This document shows positions 19,242-27,505 of a stretch of 64,000 bases of DNA, piece after piece. The stretch lies in the NCBI GenBank assembly GCA_003216715.1, contig QCIK01000002.1:124001-188000 (forward strand), written 5' to 3'. Source of the DNA: Prochlorococcus sp. AG-402-L09 (lineage in GTDB: Bacteria > Cyanobacteriota > Cyanobacteriia > PCC-6307 > Cyanobiaceae). How positions within the stretch are numbered: the stretch's first letter is position 1; each line of letters starts with the position of its first letter. The notes beneath the pieces are model-generated. The model did not search any database, had not been told where the DNA came from, and saw only the letters and a program-made list of their open reading frames with translations. Both the position numbers and the translations under genes were made by a program.

Positions 19242-20840
19242 TCAAGTTTTAGAAATAATTAGTTTATCTGGATTTGATTGATTACCTCTCATTGAATAGT
19301 GATCAGAATTTTCTGAAAGTTTTCTAAGAATTAAATAAATCGACTCAGTTGATTCAGTTAACAAGGCTTCATTTATTTCATTTAAAGTTCTTTGCTTTCC
19401 ATCATCCAAAAGATCCTCAATTTCTTTTTGAAGATTAATTATGTTTGTTGCGGCTTTTTTTCCAGCTTCAACTCCAGGTTGATTATACGCATTAACATTA
19501 ATCAATTCTGCATATAAACTTACTGCTCGCTCAAATAAAGCAATTAAAGCACCAAGACTTGATTCATCAAAAGATTTAAATGTAATTGTCAAATTCTGTC
19601 TGCCTCCTTCAGTCAATGCTGAACGAGTGCCTTGAAGAAAACCAGACAAATAATCACCTGGTCTTTTATTTTCCACTTCAACTATATCTGCTGGGTCATG
19701 AAGAATCTCAATGAAATTAACAAAGAAATTATCAATACCATCTCTTAATTGCTGCACATACGCATGCTGATCAGTTGAACCTTTATTTCCATAAACTGCA
19801 ATACCTTGATTAACTTGATTTTCATCTCTATCTAACTTCTTGCCTAAGGATTCCATAACAAGTTGTTGAAGATACCTACTGAAAACTTCTAATCTGTCTC
19901 TATAGGGAAGTACAACCATATCTCTTAATCCTTTTCCATTGCCAGATTTGAACCAAGCTAAGGATAAAAGTGCTGCTGGATTATTTTTTATTTCTTTTTC
20001 TCTTGTTAGGACATCCATTTGAGACGCTCCATCTAAAAAATTGTTTATGTCAGCGCCAATCAGCACGGCAGGTAATAATCCAACAGCACCAGTAATACTT
20101 GTCCTTCCACCAACCCAATCAGGTAAATCAAAAATATCTAACCAATTTTCATTAACTGCCAAATTATCCAACTTACTCCCTTTTGATGTAATTGCTATAG
20201 CTCTTGATGCCCAGTCCAGGTTATTATCACAAACAAACTTCATAGCTTGTTCCATTCCAATCAAAGGTTCCGGAGTACCTCCCGATTTACTAACAACTAC
20301 AAACAAAGTTGATTCAATATTACGAAGAATGGAATTTAATTTGTGAGAAATCCCCTCGGGATCAACATTGTCAAGAAAATGTAGATTTAATCCGATTGAC
20401 TCTTTCTTAAATGACTCTTTTATAAGTAAGGGACCTAAACCACTACCACCAATACCGATCCAAAAAACATCTGTATATTTTTTTCCATAACTGTTAGTTA
20501 TATCACCATTAAGTATTGAAGCCCCAAACTTTGATATGTCTTGAATTTCTTTGGAAATAGAATCTGAAATCTCCTGAGTTGGGGCGATCTGCGGATTTCG
20601 AAGCCAGTAATGACCAACCTGTCTACCTTCATCAATATTGGCAATCGATCCATTCTCTAGACTTTCTATCGAATCAAAAGCTTTGACATACATGTCCTTA
20701 TATTTATCAAAATCACTCTTCTCGACATCCATCCTGCTTATATCTAGCCAAAAACCTAATGAATCATCGCTAAATAAAAGATCGCAGTACCTTAACCATT
20801 TATCGTTGTTGTTCATCTGGAAGATGTCAGTTATTGCCAT
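19242..20840 (-). CDS. pgi: Glucose-6-phosphate isomerase
   Basis: Interconverts glucose-6-phosphate and fructose-6-phosphate, linking glycolysis, the oxidative pentose phosphate pathway and glycogen. The 532 residues include the SIS-type substrate blocks [16 protein letters not shown] and [26 protein letters not shown], and the C-terminal [13 protein letters not shown] region. The start is the ATG at 20840. An AAGGAG lies 16 bases upstream, farther than usual, inside an unusual inverted-repeat leader (described separately). Confidence 0.96.
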   Translation of the reverse strand: MAITDIFQMNNNDKWLRYCDLLFSDDSLGFWLDISRMDVEKSDFDKYKDMYVKAFDSIESLENGSIANIDEGRQVGHYWLRNPQIAPTQEISDSISKEIQDISKFGASILNGDITNSYGKKYTDVFWIGIGGSGLGPLLIKESFKKESIGLNLHFLDNVDPEGISHKLNSILRNIESTLFVVVSKSGGTPEPLIGMEQAMKFVCDNNLDWASRAIAITSKGSKLDNLAVNENWLDIFDLPDWVGGRTSITGAVGLLPAVLIGADINNFLDGASQMDVLTREKEIKNNPAALLSLAWFKSGNGKGLRDMVVLPYRDRLEVFSRYLQQLVMESLGKKLDRDENQVNQGIAVYGNKGSTDQHAYVQQLRDGIDNFFVNFIEILHDPADIVEVENKRPGDYLSGFLQGTRSALTEGGRQNLTITFKSFDESSLGALIALFERAVSLYAELINVNAYNQPGVEAGKKAATNIINLQKEIEDLLDDGKQRTLNEINEALLTESTESIYLILRKLSENSDHYSMRGNQSNPDKLIISKT

Positions 20841-20849
20841 TATTGATAA

Positions 20850-20888
20850 GAGAATACTCCTTAATGAGTTCTGTTAGCAGGTATTCTC
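20850..20888 (-). promoter_or_regulatory. Inverted repeat in the pgi leader enclosing the ribosome-binding site
   Basis: GAGAATAC at 20850-20857 and GTATTCTC at 20881-20888 are perfect 8-base complements separated by 23 bases. On the coding strand the AAGGAG preceding pgi lies in the loop next to the 3' arm. A second dyad, TTCTC-AAAT-GAGAA (20884-20897 on the plus strand), shares the upstream arm, so two alternative pairings are possible. This could be an RNA switch-like leader, a protein operator, or chance in A+T-rich DNA. Confidence 0.35.
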
Positions 20889-20894
20889 AAATGA
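20882..20894 (-). repeat. 13-base motif shared by the pgi and ribBA leaders, copy 1
   Basis: On the minus strand this reads TCATTTGAGAATA, identical to 22919-22931 on the plus strand. It ends about 41 bases before the pgi start codon. The copy before ribBA ends about 40 bases before its start. The equal position suggests a promoter or operator element; identity by chance is also possible. Confidence 0.35.
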
Positions 20895-21122
20895 GAACCG
20901 CTAAGCAAATTGATTTAATTTATATTAGTAAAAAATGGTTTTCAAATGGCGAATGTTTAGTAATTGACAAATAGTAATGTAACTAAACTTGATAGTTATT
21001 AGTATGTAAGGTTTGAGAAATCTAAATACAGATTTAACTTTAATAACTATTAAATATGTCTTTATATTTAGATATTGTAATTTCTTCGAAAGGTTATATA
21101 TTTAATAAAAAATCTTTAGTTG

Positions 21123-21821
21123 ATGCAACAGGATAATAAAGAATATAGAGAGAAAACTATATTTAATGGCTTAAATGGGCATAGCCTAATAAGTCCATTT
21201 AATTCTGAAAAGCAACTGTTTGATCCAAAAATCAATTTAGGTATTCTTGCTTCAGGTAATGGCTCAAATTTCGAAAACATTATAAAATCCATTCAAAATA
21301 ATCAACTCAATGCAAAAATTTCTATATTAATTGTAAATAATCCTAATTGCTTAGCAATAAAAAAGGCATTAAAATATGATATACCGTATGTAATAATTAA
21401 TCATAGAGATTGTAATTCAAGATTAGAACACGATAAGTTAGTTTTGGAAAAACTAGAGGAATTATCCGTAGAATTAGTTGTAATGGCAGGATGGATGAGA
21501 ATCGTTGGTGAAGAAATAATTAATAAGTTTAAAGACCGACTAATTAATATACATCCATCACTTTTACCATCTTTTAAAGGCGTTAATGCAATACAGCAGG
21601 CAATAGACAATAGGGTAACTATTACTGGATGTACAGTTCACTATGTGCAAAAGGACGTTGATTCTGGCTCAATAATTATTCAGGCTGCTGTCCCTATTAA
21701 AGAACAAGATAGTAAAGAAACTTTAAGAAAAAGAATTCAAAATATGGAACATATAATATTACCTTTAGCGATAGCAAAAGTAGCAAAGAATATAAGAACT
21801 AGCTTCAAGGATAATAAGTAA
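21123..21821 (+). CDS. purN: Phosphoribosylglycinamide formyltransferase
   Basis: Transfers a formyl group from 10-formyltetrahydrofolate to GAR in purine synthesis. The catalytic domain begins about 40 residues in, with INLGILASGNGSNFENII; VVMAGWMRIVG, INIHPSLLPSFKG and GCTVHYVQKDVDSGSIIIQ are the conserved active-site blocks with the catalytic Asn, His and Asp. I start at the ATG at 21123; a TTG directly precedes it. The 38-residue N-terminal extension is not conserved in the family. The 279-base gap upstream (20841-21119) holds only the pgi leader elements. The 3' end overlaps the convergent argC by 17 bases. Confidence 0.94.
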   Translation: MQQDNKEYREKTIFNGLNGHSLISPFNSEKQLFDPKINLGILASGNGSNFENIIKSIQNNQLNAKISILIVNNPNCLAIKKALKYDIPYVIINHRDCNSRLEHDKLVLEKLEELSVELVVMAGWMRIVGEEIINKFKDRLINIHPSLLPSFKGVNAIQQAIDNRVTITGCTVHYVQKDVDSGSIIIQAAVPIKEQDSKETLRKRIQNMEHIILPLAIAKVAKNIRTSFKDNK

Positions 21822-22884
21822 TCATAGGAAGACCAATATCTGATTCAAGTCCATGCATAATATTTAGATTTTGTATAGCCTGTCCTGCCTGACCTTTTAG
21901 AAGATTATCAATAACACTCATTAATACTATTCTTCCATTACGTTTATCAACCTCAACTGAAATCATAACTTTATTAGTATTTTTAACCCATTTGGTAGCT
22001 GGATAAGTTCCTACAGGCAAAATATCAATAAATGGTTGGTTTTTATAAAAAGCTTCAATTACAGTTTTGCAGTCTTCAGCTGTTAATCCAGGATCTCTTA
22101 AACGAGCATAAACGGTCGATAAAATCCCTCTAACCATTGGAACCAAATGAGGCGTAAATTGCAAATGGACCTCGTGACCAGCAAACTGACTAGCGATCAT
22201 TTCTATCTCTGCTGTATGCCTATGCCCCATGACTCCATAGGGCTTAATTGATTCAGAACATTCAGACAGTAAAAGTTGTTCACTTGGATTTCTTCCGCCG
22301 CCGGATGTGCCAGATTTTGCATCAATAATAATTCCTTCACTTTCAATTAATCCTTGTTTTAAGAAAGGAATAAGGACACTAAGAGATGAGGTTGGGTAGC
22401 AACCTGGACAAGCAATTAATCTAGACTTAGATATTTCACTACTAAATTCCTCAGTAAAACCATAAATTGCCTCTTCACATAATTCGTAGTCATCTCTTTT
22501 GTATTTTGCAGCTTCTTTGGAATAGACTTCTTTCCATTTATCTAATGATTTAAATCGATAATCAGCTGATAAATCGATAACTTTAATACCTTTTTCTAAT
22601 AATAAATGGGTTAATTGAGATGATAATCCGTTTGGGAGGCTCAATATTGCATATTCGGAATATTGAGCAATTTCATCAATATTGATTTTAGTTATCTCTT
22701 TATCCTCCAAAAGCTTCATAAAAGGATTTATTTCATTCCAGCTTTTACCTACTGATCGTTCTCCATTTAAAGTTGAAATCTCAAATTTAGGATGCTCATT
22801 AATCAATTTAACAAGTTGAAGTCCTCCATATCCAGATGCTCCAATAATTGCGATCCTCCCAGCTTTCGATGTGCTAATTGCCAT
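21805..22884 (-). CDS. argC: N-acetyl-gamma-glutamyl-phosphate reductase
   Basis: NADPH-dependent third step of arginine synthesis. The 359 residues have the nucleotide-binding GASGYGGLQLVKL at the N-terminus, SADYRFK, and the catalytic Cys at C162 in ACPGCYPTS. KSGTSGGGRNPSE and MGHRHTAEIE complete the family pattern. The start is the ATG at 22884. It is divergent from ribBA across 87 bases, and its last 17 bases overlap the end of purN on the other strand. Confidence 0.97.
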   Translation of the reverse strand: MAISTSKAGRIAIIGASGYGGLQLVKLINEHPKFEISTLNGERSVGKSWNEINPFMKLLEDKEITKINIDEIAQYSEYAILSLPNGLSSQLTHLLLEKGIKVIDLSADYRFKSLDKWKEVYSKEAAKYKRDDYELCEEAIYGFTEEFSSEISKSRLIACPGCYPTSSLSVLIPFLKQGLIESEGIIIDAKSGTSGGGRNPSEQLLLSECSESIKPYGVMGHRHTAEIEMIASQFAGHEVHLQFTPHLVPMVRGILSTVYARLRDPGLTAEDCKTVIEAFYKNQPFIDILPVGTYPATKWVKNTNKVMISVEVDKRNGRIVLMSVIDNLLKGQAGQAIQNLNIMHGLESDIGLPMITYYP

Positions 22885-22918
22885 AACATCAAGGTTATTT
22901 CGTAGAATGATGAGATAT

Positions 22919-22931
22919 TCATTTGAGAATA
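22919..22931 (+). repeat. 13-base motif shared by the pgi and ribBA leaders, copy 2
   Basis: TCATTTGAGAATA, identical to the pgi leader motif on the other strand and at nearly the same distance (about 40 bases) from the start codon. A related TGAGAACA lies about 40 bases before leuS (16603-16610). The element lies in the argC/ribBA divergent gap and could serve either gene. Confidence 0.35.
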
Positions 22932-22971
22932 ATTAGCTAAGAACCATTTCACCACAAACACGAGGAATAAG

Positions 22972-24657
22972 TTGAAATCAGAAGATTGTTATGAAATTGA
23001 ATTTGATGATATAGCGGATGCTCTTGCTGCTATTAGAAACGGTGAATGTGTTGTTGTAGTTGATGATGAAAAGAGAGAAAACGAAGGAGATTTGATCTGT
23101 GCTGCTCAATTTGCAACTCCTCAGCAAATAAATTTTATGGCAACTGAAGCTAGAGGTTTGATATGCCTAGCAATGCAAGGAGAAAGATTAGACCAATTAG
23201 ATCTGCCTTTAATGGTCGACAGAAATACTGATTCAAACCAAACAGCCTTCACTGTAAGCATCGATGCAGGTCCTGAATTTGGCGTATCAACTGGTATTTC
23301 AGCTGAGGATAGAGCTAAAACAATTCAAGTTGCTCTTAATAGTCAAACAAAACCAATAGATTTAAGAAGACCAGGTCATATTTTTCCCTTAAGAGCAAAA
23401 ATAGGTGGAGTATTAAAAAGAGCTGGACATACTGAAGCAGCAGTAGATTTATCTTTGTTATCGGGTCTATCACCTGCAGGCGTTATATGTGAAATCCAAA
23501 ATCTGGATGGTTCAATGGCCAGACTGCCGGAATTAAAAAAATATGCGAAGGAAAGAAATTTAAAGTTAATAAGTATTGCAGATTTAATACATTACAGACT
23601 TGAAAATGAGCGGTTTGTTTACAGACAAGCAATAGCAAAGTTGCCAAGCTTATTTGGTGATTTTAAAGCAATTGGTTATAAGAACGAATTAGATGGATCA
23701 GAACATGTTGCGATAATAAAAGGAGATCCAGAAAATTTAAAAGAGCCAGTATTGGTACGAATGCACTCAGAGTGTCTAACTGGAGATGCATTCGGATCAT
23801 TAAGGTGCGATTGCAGACCTCAATTAGAAGCTGCCTTGTCAAGAATTTCTGAGGAAGGGGAAGGAGTTGTTGTATATCTAAGGCAGGAAGGAAGAGGTAT
23901 TGGATTAGTTAATAAACTAAAAGCCTACAACCTCCAAGATGGAGGATTAGATACGGTTGAAGCTAATGAGAAGTTGGGTTTTCCCGCAGACCTAAGAAAT
24001 TATGGAGTAGGTGCACAAATTTTGACAGATTTAGGAATAAACAGACTTAAGTTATTAACCAATAATCCAAGAAAAATAGCAGGTCTTGGTGGATATGGAC
24101 TTCAAGTTGAATCTAGAGTTCCATTAGTGATTTGCCCTGGAGATCATAATGCAGCTTATTTAGAGGTAAAAAGAGAAAAACTCGGACACTTAATTGGTAA
24201 TAATATTCAGACAAATTTAAGCAATGAAAGACAAAACATTGTTGTCTATTGGGATGGAAAAGTTGATAATAACGAATTAAAACATTTTGAAGATAAAGCA
24301 AATAAATGGTCAGAGAATCATTTTTTAAATATTTCTATTCAAAACGCTCCAAGGTTGATAGCTATATGTGAAAACCCATTATTCATATGGAATGTTAGGC
24401 ATAGAGATATTAAAACTCATTTAGAAGGTAACTTAATAGATAAAAGGTTACTTGAGTCTCTTCTCAAAGAACTAAGTAATTGGAAAAATACAGAAAGAAT
24501 TGGTATAATTAAAACAGATAATTATGAAAGACTTTTACATCCATCTCAAAATATATTAATTGAAGAGAAAAAAATTAGCGAACTTTCAAATTTTGAAAAT
24601 TCTCCCTTGTTTGATTGGCATTTGAAAGATAAAACGAGTACTATAGAATGGAATTAA
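22972..24657 (+). CDS. ribBA: Bifunctional riboflavin synthesis protein RibBA
   Basis: The N-terminal half is 3,4-dihydroxy-2-butanone 4-phosphate synthase ([40 protein letters not shown]). The second part is GTP cyclohydrolase II ([20 protein letters not shown] with zinc cysteines, [20 protein letters not shown]). Together they supply both riboflavin precursors. The start is TTG at 22972 with GAGGAA at 22962-22967. The protein is 561 residues, with about 150 residues beyond the cyclohydrolase domain that match no catalytic motif; such tails occur in picocyanobacterial RibBA. Confidence 0.96.
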   Translation: MKSEDCYEIEFDDIADALAAIRNGECVVVVDDEKRENEGDLICAAQFATPQQINFMATEARGLICLAMQGERLDQLDLPLMVDRNTDSNQTAFTVSIDAGPEFGVSTGISAEDRAKTIQVALNSQTKPIDLRRPGHIFPLRAKIGGVLKRAGHTEAAVDLSLLSGLSPAGVICEIQNLDGSMARLPELKKYAKERNLKLISIADLIHYRLENERFVYRQAIAKLPSLFGDFKAIGYKNELDGSEHVAIIKGDPENLKEPVLVRMHSECLTGDAFGSLRCDCRPQLEAALSRISEEGEGVVVYLRQEGRGIGLVNKLKAYNLQDGGLDTVEANEKLGFPADLRNYGVGAQILTDLGINRLKLLTNNPRKIAGLGGYGLQVESRVPLVICPGDHNAAYLEVKREKLGHLIGNNIQTNLSNERQNIVVYWDGKVDNNELKHFEDKANKWSENHFLNISIQNAPRLIAICENPLFIWNVRHRDIKTHLEGNLIDKRLLESLLKELSNWKNTERIGIIKTDNYERLLHPSQNILIEEKKISELSNFENSPLFDWHLKDKTSTIEWN

Positions 24658-24695
24658 TTATAAAATAGGATAATAAATTTAATTCTATTTTATAA
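24658..24695. terminator. A+T-rich inverted repeat between convergent ribBA and ppiB
   Basis: TTATAAAATAG (24658-24668) and CTATTTTATAA (24685-24695) pair perfectly over 11 bases with a 16-base spacer. It starts directly after the ribBA stop, and its right arm overlaps the ppiB stop codon. The position suits a shared two-way terminator, but the stem is weak in G+C. Confidence 0.45.
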
Positions 24696-25125
24696 TACTT
24701 ACACTATTAATTTTAGTACCATTAGATATAGATAGAAGGATATTCATATCATCAGTTTTACCAAAAACGGTATGTACACCATCTAAATGTGGTTGGGGAG
24801 CATGAACTAGAAAGAATTGGCTTCCTCCCGTATCCTTCCCTGCGTGCGCCATAGAAAGAGAACCAGCAACATGTTTATTTGAATTAATTTCACAATTAAT
24901 GGAATACCCCGGGCCTCCAGTTCCAGGCATCCCTCTTGATCCTTCTCTTGTATTCGGACATCCACCTTGAGCCATGAACCCATTAATTACCCTATGGAAA
25001 GAAAGGCCGTCGTAAAAACCCTCTTTAACAAGCTTCAAAAAGTTTTCTACTGTTTTGGGTGCATCATTATCAAAAAGGTCAATAGTCAATTGGCCCTTAT
25101 CTGTGTTCATCAATACTTTTGACAT
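24685..25125 (-). CDS. ppiB: Cyclophilin-type peptidyl-prolyl isomerase
   Basis: A 146-residue cytoplasmic cyclophilin that catalyses proline cis-trans isomerisation. The active-site blocks are [34 protein letters not shown] and [12 protein letters not shown]. No signal peptide is present, since the protein starts [18 protein letters not shown]. It is the last gene of a minus-strand run whose next upstream member, murQ, is 87 bases away. Confidence 0.94.
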   Translation of the reverse strand: MSKVLMNTDKGQLTIDLFDNDAPKTVENFLKLVKEGFYDGLSFHRVINGFMAQGGCPNTREGSRGMPGTGGPGYSINCEINSNKHVAGSLSMAHAGKDTGGSQFFLVHAPQPHLDGVHTVFGKTDDMNILLSISNGTKINSVSIIK

Positions 25126-25212
25126 GGATCAAACTAGGTTTTTTTTATAATAACTGTTTTTAAATTTAATGCAGAAAGTATGTTATGAATAAAAGGTTTA
25201 ATTGAATATAAT

Positions 25213-26133
25213 TCAATGATATTTAATTTTAACTAATGCTGTTCTTAAATTGCCATTTGAATCATTGAGTAATTGTTTAGCCTCAACAACATCCATTCCA
25301 GACAAAGCAATTAATAAAGATAATTTAACAGATCCATTTGTCTTCTTTAATAATTTAAGTCCTACCTCCTTATTGACCGAACCAATATCTAACAAAATAC
25401 CAAGAGATCTTTCCAACAATTTTTCATTTGTAACAGATAAATCAATCATTCTATTGCCATAAACCTTTCCTAATTTAATCATCACAGATGTTGAAATAAT
25501 ATTCAAAGCCATCTTTGTCGCAGTTCCAGCTTTTAATCTTGTTGATCCTGCAAGAATCTCTGGACCTGTTATCAGCCTGATATCAATATCATTTTTGAGA
25601 TTTGAATCACTAATTGGAACAGATGAAATAGATATAGTAAGTGAATTTAGTCCTTTGGAATACTTTAAAGCCTCAACAACATAAGGAGTTTTACCGCTAG
25701 CGGTTATACCAATTAAAACATCATTTTTTGAGAAATTTTTATCTTTTAGATCAATAATAGAAAGTTCAGAAAGATCTTCAAGAGATTCTGAACTTCTTGT
25801 AAGTGATGATTCACCGCCAGCAATAATCCCTTGAACAAGATCAGGAGTTGTACAAAAAGTTGGGGGACATTCTGAGGCATCAAGAACACCTAATCTTCCG
25901 GAAGTACCAGAACCTATATAAAATAATCTGCCATTTGATTTAAGACGTAACGTGATTTCATCTATAGCTTTAACTATCTGCGGAATGGATTTATTAACTG
26001 CCTTTTGAGGTTCTTTATCTGCTTCAGAGAAGAGCTGGACAATTTCATATGTCGATTTTGTATCTAAATCACTTGAATTTAAATTAATCTGCTCAGTTAA
26101 TATTCGATAATCATTGTTTTTTATATTAATCAT
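25213..26133 (-). CDS. murQ: N-acetylmuramic acid 6-phosphate etherase
   Basis: Splits MurNAc-6-phosphate into GlcNAc-6-phosphate and lactate in peptidoglycan recycling. The 306 residues have the SIS sugar-isomerase fold, with FYIGSGTSGRLGVLDASECPPTF, IAGGESSLTRSSES and TASGKTPYVVEAL. No MurNAc kinase or PTS transporter is nearby, so the origin of its substrate is unclear from this window. The start overlaps the stop of the upstream DUF3110 gene by 4 bases (ATGA type), implying translational coupling. Confidence 0.94.
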   Translation of the reverse strand: MINIKNNDYRILTEQINLNSSDLDTKSTYEIVQLFSEADKEPQKAVNKSIPQIVKAIDEITLRLKSNGRLFYIGSGTSGRLGVLDASECPPTFCTTPDLVQGIIAGGESSLTRSSESLEDLSELSIIDLKDKNFSKNDVLIGITASGKTPYVVEALKYSKGLNSLTISISSVPISDSNLKNDIDIRLITGPEILAGSTRLKAGTATKMALNIISTSVMIKLGKVYGNRMIDLSVTNEKLLERSLGILLDIGSVNKEVGLKLLKKTNGSVKLSLLIALSGMDVVEAKQLLNDSNGNLRTALVKIKYH

Positions 26134-26522
26134 AAAAGGTTTTCTAAACGTTTTCTTATATCTTCAAGTTGATCATTAGAGGTAACTTTCTCATTAATAG
26201 TTTCATCAGTATGCCAATTTCCAACTTCTAAATTAGAAAGAGGTGGAGATATCATAAGGCGTTCTTCATCAGTACTTGGAATAAAACCTCTCTCTACATA
26301 GCGGGCTTCATAACCTGCTTCAAGACAAAAAGCCTCAATATCTGTCCTCGTCAACTCCTCAACGGATGGGGTTGGAAAGTCTTGAGCCTCTAAAAGACCA
26401 CAATACCTATCAGCATCATCCTTATCCTCAAACATAAGGATTACTGTTGCACCCTTAAGTTCAAGGGAATGTATTCCCTCACTTTCAGTCCCCGCTTCAT
26501 ACAAAAGGACATGAACCAACAT
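26130..26522 (-). CDS. DUF3110 family protein
   Basis: A 130-residue acidic soluble protein of the DUF3110 family, restricted to cyanobacteria and plastids. The core is MLVHVLLYEAGTESEGIHSL, followed by VILMFEDKDDADRYCGLLEAQDFPTPSVE and EAFCLEAGYEARYVERGFIP, close to an ACT- or ferredoxin-like fold pattern by eye. The function is unknown. It sits between dnaJ (57 bases) and murQ (4-base overlap). Confidence 0.85.
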   Translation of the reverse strand: MLVHVLLYEAGTESEGIHSLELKGATVILMFEDKDDADRYCGLLEAQDFPTPSVEELTRTDIEAFCLEAGYEARYVERGFIPSTDEERLMISPPLSNLEVGNWHTDETINEKVTSNDQLEDIRKRLENLL

Positions 26523-26578
26523 AGGAATTAAATAATCTTTTTAATTATAAATCGACAAAATGAATAAACAATGTATTT

Positions 26579-27505
26579 CTAATAATTCTCTATAGATATT
26601 TCATTTAGACGTTGATATAAAGCGATTTCAGAATCACTTAGATTCTCTGGTAATACGATAACTATTTCAACAATTTGATCACCGCGATATTCATCAAACT
26701 CTAATCCACGGCCTCTAAGTCTTAACAACCTTCCTGTTGAAGAATTAGGAGGAACTTGTAACGTTACGGATCCATTTAGAGTTGGAATATCTACAGCACA
26801 TCCAAGCAAAGCATCATGTGGAAATAATTCGAGACGATACAAAACTCTTAAGCCATCAATTCTTAAGCCATCGTCCGTTTGTACTTTTAATTGAACAAAA
26901 TGATCGCGACAACCAATTGCTGCGCCTTCTAATCGTAATCTCCATCCATCTCCTGCAAACGGTGGAGTTAAAAGTTCTACAAGAGTGCCATCTTGCAACT
27001 GAATTTCAACTGATGAACCATAAAGAGCTTGATCTGGAGATATTTGAACAATTGACTCTTGGTCTTCATAAATTAATGTTGGTGGTGGTGACGGCTCACT
27101 GGTTGTAGGAATATATTCATTAAAATTGGGTTTATCATCGTTTTCATATTCGTCTTCAGAAAACTCCTGATATTGATAATCTGTATGATCATTCTCATTT
27201 TTTATATTAATTTTAATTCCTAATACAACCTCTAAATATTCCTCATAAGTTGGAAACCTATTTTCAAAGATATCATTATTTTTGTTATTCTGTTTTTCCC
27301 ATTCTATTCTCTTTTTTGGGTCACTTAGAATCGCATAGGCTTCATTAATTAATTTGAATCTTTCTTCGGCGTTGATATCATTTTTATTTAAATCAGGATG
27401 CCACTTTCTAGCCTCTTTCCTAAAGGCTGATTTGAGTTCGGCGGAATCACATTCTGGGGAGACCCCTAGTAGTGACCAATAATTCGGATCAACGGTAGTA
27501 GTCAT
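26579..27505 (-). CDS. dnaJ: DnaJ-type co-chaperone
   Basis: A 308-residue J-domain protein. The J domain is at residues 6-70, with the HPD tripeptide at about 36-38 (ARKWHPDLNKN). A variable acidic linker (about 80-145) replaces the Gly/Phe and zinc-finger regions, and a C-terminal substrate-binding domain follows (VPPNSSTGRLLRLRGRGLEF). It lacks the four CxxCxGxG repeats, so it is not a classical type I DnaJ. Its start overlaps the end of dnaK by 17 bases. A dnaK3-dnaJ3 pair of this arrangement is known in cyanobacteria, so I read it as DnaJ3-like. Confidence 0.9.
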   Translation of the reverse strand: MTTTVDPNYWSLLGVSPECDSAELKSAFRKEARKWHPDLNKNDINAEERFKLINEAYAILSDPKKRIEWEKQNNKNNDIFENRFPTYEEYLEVVLGIKINIKNENDHTDYQYQEFSEDEYENDDKPNFNEYIPTTSEPSPPPTLIYEDQESIVQISPDQALYGSSVEIQLQDGTLVELLTPPFAGDGWRLRLEGAAIGCRDHFVQLKVQTDDGLRIDGLRVLYRLELFPHDALLGCAVDIPTLNGSVTLQVPPNSSTGRLLRLRGRGLEFDEYRGDQIVEIVIVLPENLSDSEIALYQRLNEISIENY

